The notes under the pieces: generated by a model
Told to the model about the DNA's origin: nothing
The model's database searches: none
The model's input: only the letters and a program-made list of their open reading frames with translations
Source of the DNA: Strongylocentrotus purpuratus
Lineage: Eukaryota; Echinodermata; Echinoidea; Camarodonta; Strongylocentrotidae
Length of the DNA: 64,000 nucleotides
Direction: 5' to 3'
Assembly (NCBI RefSeq): GCF_000002235.5
Contig: NW_022145613.1
Location: 11,866,429 to 11,930,428, forward strand
Part shown: positions 59,381-64,000 of the stretch, piece after piece
Layout: every line of letters begins with the position of its first letter
Numbering within the stretch: position 1 is the stretch's first letter
Translations under genes and position numbers: made by a program

Positions 59381-60366
59381 AACCAGATGGATGGCATAGA
59401 AATAGAAATAGACAATACCATTATCAAATGTGTCGATGCCGCTAGAAATCTTGGCGTGCAGCTAGATAAAAATCTTACAATGAAAGCTCAAGTCAATAAT
59501 GTATGTAAAACCAGTTCGTTTGCTCTGCACAAAATTGGAAAAATCCCCCAATTCCTAACCAAAGAAGCTACTAAGCAGCTGGTTCATGCCCTGGTTATAT
59601 CTCGCATAGATTTTTGCAATAGTTTACTATATTCTCTTCCTGATGTTCACACCAATAAATTACAAAGAATCCAAAACTCAGCAGCCAGACTAATCACTAG
59701 AAGAACTAAACGCAGAGAACATATAACACCCATACTTAAACAATTGCACTGGCTGCCAGTTAAGTCCCGTATTAATTATAAGATCCTTTTACTGACATAT
59801 CAATGCCTAAACGGTACAGCCCCGTCTTACCTCCAAGATCTCATTCTACAATATACCCCTATCAGAAACTTAAGATCAAATAGTAAATCCCTCCTAGTAG
59901 CTCAAAGCACTCAAACAAAATATTATGGCACTCGCTCTTTCAGAAATCTTCGGCCGAATTGTGGAACAGCTTGCCTGATACTGTCAAACAGCAAAGCACA
60001 ACAGAATCATTTAAAACTCTCTTGAAGACCTATCTTTTTGTAAATTGCTAATTTTGTTCCAGCTGTTTAGTGACTTCTTTGATTATAGTATCATGTACAT
60101 ATTTAATATTTAATTTATTTTTCATTTAATTGTCATGATTTTTCATGTTTAAATTTGTATTACCTGAATTTACAATGTATTACATGTAAGCTATGTTGGA
60201 ATTGTGTATCAATATTTTTGTTTGTAATTAATTATTTTCATGTATCAGGCATAAATGTTCATTTCTATTCCTCCCTTTTCCTTCTTTTCTAAGCGCATAG
60301 GGACTTTCTTTATGTGAGTGATATGCGCTATACAAATAACGTTCATTATTATTATTATTATTATTA
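59376..60366 (+). pseudogene. 5'-truncated L2/CR1-like LINE, unit 2 only
   Basis: A frame of 212 residues (59,387-60,025) matches the thumb and C-terminal region of L2/CR1 reverse transcriptases: AARNLGVQLDKNLTM, 'ISRIDFCNSLLYSLP', 'KLQRIQNSAARLI', 'HITPILKQLHWLPV'. A frameshift near the C-terminus (NLRPNCGTACL, where the family expects LWN-LP) shows decay. The 3' UTR ends with 'agcgcatagg..gcgctataca' and (ATT)n. It is embedded in GA repeats that continue after it, and unit 1 lacks it. Confidence 0.85.
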
Positions 60367-60699
60367 GAGAGAGAGACAGACAGACAGACAGAGAGATAGA
60401 GCTATTGTAATTGATATGAAAGAGCAGATTGTGTCAACACAAAAGTCATGTAAGGGTTTATCAAAAATTATTGTGCCTACGTCATTATTTCCACGTATGA
60501 AAGAGTCATTCGTGCCTGTACAAGAGAAGTTTTTTTTGTTGGGGGGGGGGGCTGTGGGGGTTGTTACAGAGGGCCGAAAGACACCTGGCAGCTACATAAT
60601 GTTCCGTATTTAGCTAAGTTATAAAGATAGTTAGCACTTTGTTAAAACTCGTCTATCATCACAGTACATCCCACTCCACCGAGGGTCCACTAGACCAAG

Positions 60700-61715
60700 A
60701 GTTCGAAAAGGTCCTCGAGACCGAAATTGCCGGCCGGGGCGGGTCGTCGTAGCAACCCTCAAGAAAACGGTCAGAAGGCCTGCTAGACCGATTTTTGATC
60801 TCTCGTAGGCCGTTGGTTTCGGTCTCCGGGAAATCTGTAACATTCATGTGGCTTCACTCAACTCTGAAATCTAATCAACTTTTATTACCATGCGATAGAT
60901 AAAGATCCATATTTTACCTTCTGTATATAAAGTAGATTTATGGTGATCAATAATAAAATAGCAGTCTGGGCATTGTAGTAGATCCAGGGTCTGAGTAATT
61001 GACAACAATTGACAGCTAGCGAGTTTTCGATTCTGTTGATCTGTCACGCATGTCCCGCGTCATTGTATTCAAATCATCGCAAGCCTTGCATCTCGGGTCT
61101 ATAGAGTTCAAATATTACTGAACAGTGAACCATCTTCCTTTCTCTCTCTCTCTCTCTCTCTCTCAATATGCGCCACCGGGGCTACAACATGTATCCTAGA
61201 CAAACTCATAAATAATTATTGTAATAGTCCCATGGCAACGTGATGCAGGGCACTTCATTATTTTAAGTGCAAAGCTGACTTCGAAATCGATGGTTGTTAC
61301 CTAGTAATTGGTTAATCCAAGACGACGACACGTACGCTATGTACGCCAAAGAATGATTGAGATGACATCGGTTTTAATATCACCTATCAATGGCAAGGCA
61401 TGTTGATTGCGATCACCTGTATGGGAAATGCTGTTAGGAAATGTTGGAATACAAGATATTATCCTATGAGCCAGCCTTTTTACAAATGAAAGAGGAAATA
61501 CAGGGCCAGGGTGAGAAAGAGGCGGTGGAGATAAGCGAACTGGCGAGGAATATTAAGAACTTGCGTGTTTCGACAAAATATTTAGGATTGAATTTCAGTG
61601 AAACACACATTTTTCTGATCTTTTTTTGTATGTATCCAGGTTCGTAAAATCATGGTAAAAGCCCATTATTATTGTAGTATTGCTTCTAATCATAATTATA
61701 TTTCTATCTTTTCAA
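60700..61715. promoter_or_regulatory. 5' flank of LRR copy 3
   Basis: Co-linear with 48,245-49,200 (see that entry). The CT tract is at 61,141-61,164, and a possible donor CCAG|GTTCGT lies at ~61,640, 80 nt before the acceptor TTTTCAACAG. Confidence 0.45.
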
Positions 61716-61780
61716 CAGGCGAGGTTACAACTATACACTACACAAAACATACCAACCCCAAAGCATAAACGACATCGACC

Positions 61781-63313
61781 ATGTGGAGCATAAGATACAA
61801 GAATTTGTTCTTCACGATTGCCTTTGGCTGTTGGTGCTTCCATCTTGTCAAGGCACAGCAGAGCACGCATACTGACACACCGGAAGTGCTTCTCTGCGAC
61901 GAGCTATGCGAATTCAGTGCATGGGCAATGCATGCCTACTGCGGAGAGCGCATGCTTGGTGACCTTCCCCTCCAGTGCCGAGAGGTAAAGACCCTTGATG
62001 TCCGGTTGAACGATATCCACAGTCTGAGGAGTGGTCGTTTGTCAGAGTTTGAGAATCTGAAGTACCTGTTCTTGGTCGGGAACAACATGTCAGAAGTTGA
62101 GGACGGCGCCTTTGAAGGATGTGAAGGGATCGAGTTTTTGTCCTGGGGAGGAAATAATTTTACAAGGCTTACTCGGAACAAGTTTGTTGGGTTAACAAAT
62201 TTGAAACACATGCTGATGGAAAATTCCAACATCAGAGAAATCGAGACGGAAGCTTTCATAGAAACGCCACTCCTGAAGACGTTGGATCTGTCTGGAAATA
62301 CTTTCATCTCACCGCCCTGCGATGTACTTCATCCGCAGAATGTGCTCACTGACTTGTCCCTGTCTGATAACTTTATCTCGATCCTACCTGAACAGTGTTT
62401 CTCGAGGTTTCAGCATCTGACGCGCTTGAAACTAAGCAATAATCCAATACGTATCATCACGAACCTGTCTGCGTTCGAAGGTCTACGTTCTTTGAAAAAG
62501 TTGGAGATTGACAACACGTCGCTGACAGCGTTAACAAACGGATCTTTCCGCCATATCCATACTGTGACTGAATTCGTACTCTCAAGAAACCTGATCAAAG
62601 TCCTGGAAGAGCGAGACTTTGCCACATTGTCCGAAGTGGAGATACTGCGCCTTGACCACAATCAGATCCACGCGATCCACCAGCGAACCTTCGTCGATCT
62701 TCAGAGCTTACGGCTGCTCGTCCTATCCAACAATAATATCATGACGATTGGACTCCACACTTTTATTCCTGTAGAGACTACTTTAGAAGAACTGTATCTT
62801 GATAGTAACGAGCTACGATCCATCCATAACATCAGCGCTAGCAGCATCCGCTCCTTAAAGAACCTATCACTGGCGAGGAATCCTCTGGAATGCCATTGCC
62901 ATCTTTCCACGTTCCGCCATTCTACTTCCGGGATGGAACAAGGTGGTGCCAGTGTCACTTGTAGATTGGCTAATGAACTCGAGGTAAACATCTTTGAAAC
63001 ACGCTTAACAGCCACCCCATGTCCTAAGCCAAATCCGGGACATGTCAATCCTCTGGCAAGGATAGATCCCACCAAAAAACCTGTCGTGCCCAAGAATGGT
63101 GAAACAACGGAACAGCTGGAAACCAACGAATCGTCGATGTTACAACAGCATATTTTCTACGTTCTTGTTGCTCTCATGGTCTTGACTGCATTATTGGGAT
63201 GTGCCCTCCTGGCTTGGTGGATTATGATGATAAAAATAAGGAAGGAAAACAAAGACAACAGTAAATCGAGTGAGGAAATCAACTATGTAAAGGTTCCTTG
63301 TCAAACGGTGTAA
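61781..63313 (+). CDS. LRR transmembrane receptor, tandem copy 3 with a divergent tail
   Basis: 510 residues, exon from 61,719. The ectodomain aligns with copies 1 and 2 (signal peptide, LRRNT Cys, ~12 LRRs, LRRCT), with its own substitutions such as SLTALTNGSF and SRTF to QRTF. From the membrane helix onward it diverges: the helix reads FYVLVALMVLTALLGCALLA and the tail ends EEINYVKVPCQTV instead of NYDVI. Residues 500-505 (INYVKV) fit the ITIM consensus (I/V/L/S)xYxx(I/V/L). The 3' flank lacks the transposon block of copies 1 and 2 and soon matches the 38.4-kb sequence; a candidate AATAAA lies at ~63,569. The inhibitory-type tail is a motif call only. Confidence 0.92.
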   Translation: MWSIRYKNLFFTIAFGCWCFHLVKAQQSTHTDTPEVLLCDELCEFSAWAMHAYCGERMLGDLPLQCREVKTLDVRLNDIHSLRSGRLSEFENLKYLFLVGNNMSEVEDGAFEGCEGIEFLSWGGNNFTRLTRNKFVGLTNLKHMLMENSNIREIETEAFIETPLLKTLDLSGNTFISPPCDVLHPQNVLTDLSLSDNFISILPEQCFSRFQHLTRLKLSNNPIRIITNLSAFEGLRSLKKLEIDNTSLTALTNGSFRHIHTVTEFVLSRNLIKVLEERDFATLSEVEILRLDHNQIHAIHQRTFVDLQSLRLLVLSNNNIMTIGLHTFIPVETTLEELYLDSNELRSIHNISASSIRSLKNLSLARNPLECHCHLSTFRHSTSGMEQGGASVTCRLANELEVNIFETRLTATPCPKPNPGHVNPLARIDPTKKPVVPKNGETTEQLETNESSMLQQHIFYVLVALMVLTALLGCALLAWWIMMIKIRKENKDNSKSSEEINYVKVPCQTV

Positions 63314-64000
63314 GAACTATAAGCCTGAAGCATTTTAAGTATACATAGTTATACTTTGAGATTTAAAGCATTTTTAATGGTAAATTTATGTAATGTCCTA
63401 CATCGATGAAAATGGCGTTTCTTCAAACGTTAGATGGATAAGTATTCATTACTGATTCTTATTCAGATGTATTTACATTTTTAGTGCACGGTGTATTCAT
63501 TAGTTCTTTTATAAGTGAATTTTATCTAAAAATGGATTATATTTCTTCATCGTTGTTCATAGCTAGAATAAAACAATGCATACGGTATTTTTTTTTTATA
63601 TAGAACCCTGAACAGTACATAATTATACGTCTTAAAGTTGTATACATTTCTAAGTATAAACGTGGTACCTATGCAAAACGATAAGTTAATACAGATTCCT
63701 CCTCAAATTATTTTTGTGAAAACTATATCGTCTGCAATGGATATGGAAAGAGTCTGTACTTTACAAATTCTGTAATGTAAGGTATTGGTTTTTAGTATGG
63801 GGCAATTCGTGGAAAGTACAACCTGTGCGCTTAAAAAAGCCTGTATAAATGTGATTGCAGTGACGTACTTCGTCCTTGCCTTGTTTTCGTTCACATTCTG
63901 CCCAATTAATTATTGCAATGACAAAATCGTCATATTATTCGTTTTCTCTTCTGGATTACCCATTCGTTTTGCACGTAGTGCTTGTTATTCCTAGTTAAGT
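63314..64000. other. 3' UTR and flank of LRR copy 3
   Basis: From about 63,490 the sequence aligns with 38,440-38,590 ('tattcattagttctttta', 'atttcttcatc'), the flank that in units 1 and 2 lies beyond the transposon block. Nothing else is recognised to the window end. Confidence 0.6.

Overview
The window is AT-rich nuclear DNA from an animal. It has spliced genes with GT-AG boundaries, abundant microsatellites, tRNA-headed SINEs, 3' ends of CR1/L2-like LINEs, many TIR-bearing MITEs and long poly-C/poly-G runs. Together with ACATGT-rich tracts and a tandem array of intron-poor LRR receptor genes, this suggests a marine invertebrate deuterostome, most probably an echinoderm (sea-urchin-like). 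No rRNA is visible and there is no mitochondrial or prokaryotic signature. Most open frames over 60 codons here are chance frames in low-complexity or transposon sequence.

Left part (1-22 kb, minus strand). Exons with matching GT-AG borders and almost fully compatible phases can be chained into a gene of about 14 kb, reading from 21.5 kb down to 7.7 kb. It would encode a type II membrane protein of about 273 residues: a short cytoplasmic N-terminus, one membrane segment, a Ser/Thr-rich stalk and a SEA-like domain ending at a TAG stop. One junction (11.69 to 9.61 kb) is off by a single base. The 54-nt stalk exon exists twice because of an 896-bp tandem duplication inside the gene. A second, frameshifted copy of the membrane-segment exon lies at 0.8-1.1 kb inside a duplicated block of about 1 kb, so another family member probably starts there and runs out of the window. 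Introns carry SINEs, LINE remnants, Tc1- and hAT-like MITEs and a ~150-bp tandem array.

Middle (22-33 kb). I see no convincing gene. The stretch holds SINE and LINE debris, MITEs, microsatellites and a degenerate minisatellite.

Right part (33-64 kb, plus strand). Three tandem paralogous genes (33,868; 49,270; 61,781) each encode a single-exon 510-512 residue receptor: signal peptide, LRRNT, about 12 leucine-rich repeats, LRRCT, one transmembrane helix and a short tail. A 3' splice site lies about 60 nt upstream of each ATG, so at least one 5'-UTR intron is expected. The repeat units are about 15.4 and 12.5 kb. Comparing units gives empty and filled sites for several transposons (SINE, two MITEs, two LINE fragments), and so a relative chronology. 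Copy 3 has a different cytoplasmic tail with an ITIM-like tyrosine motif and lacks the transposon block that follows copies 1 and 2. All three look like cell-surface recognition receptors; an immune role is inferred from family resemblance only.
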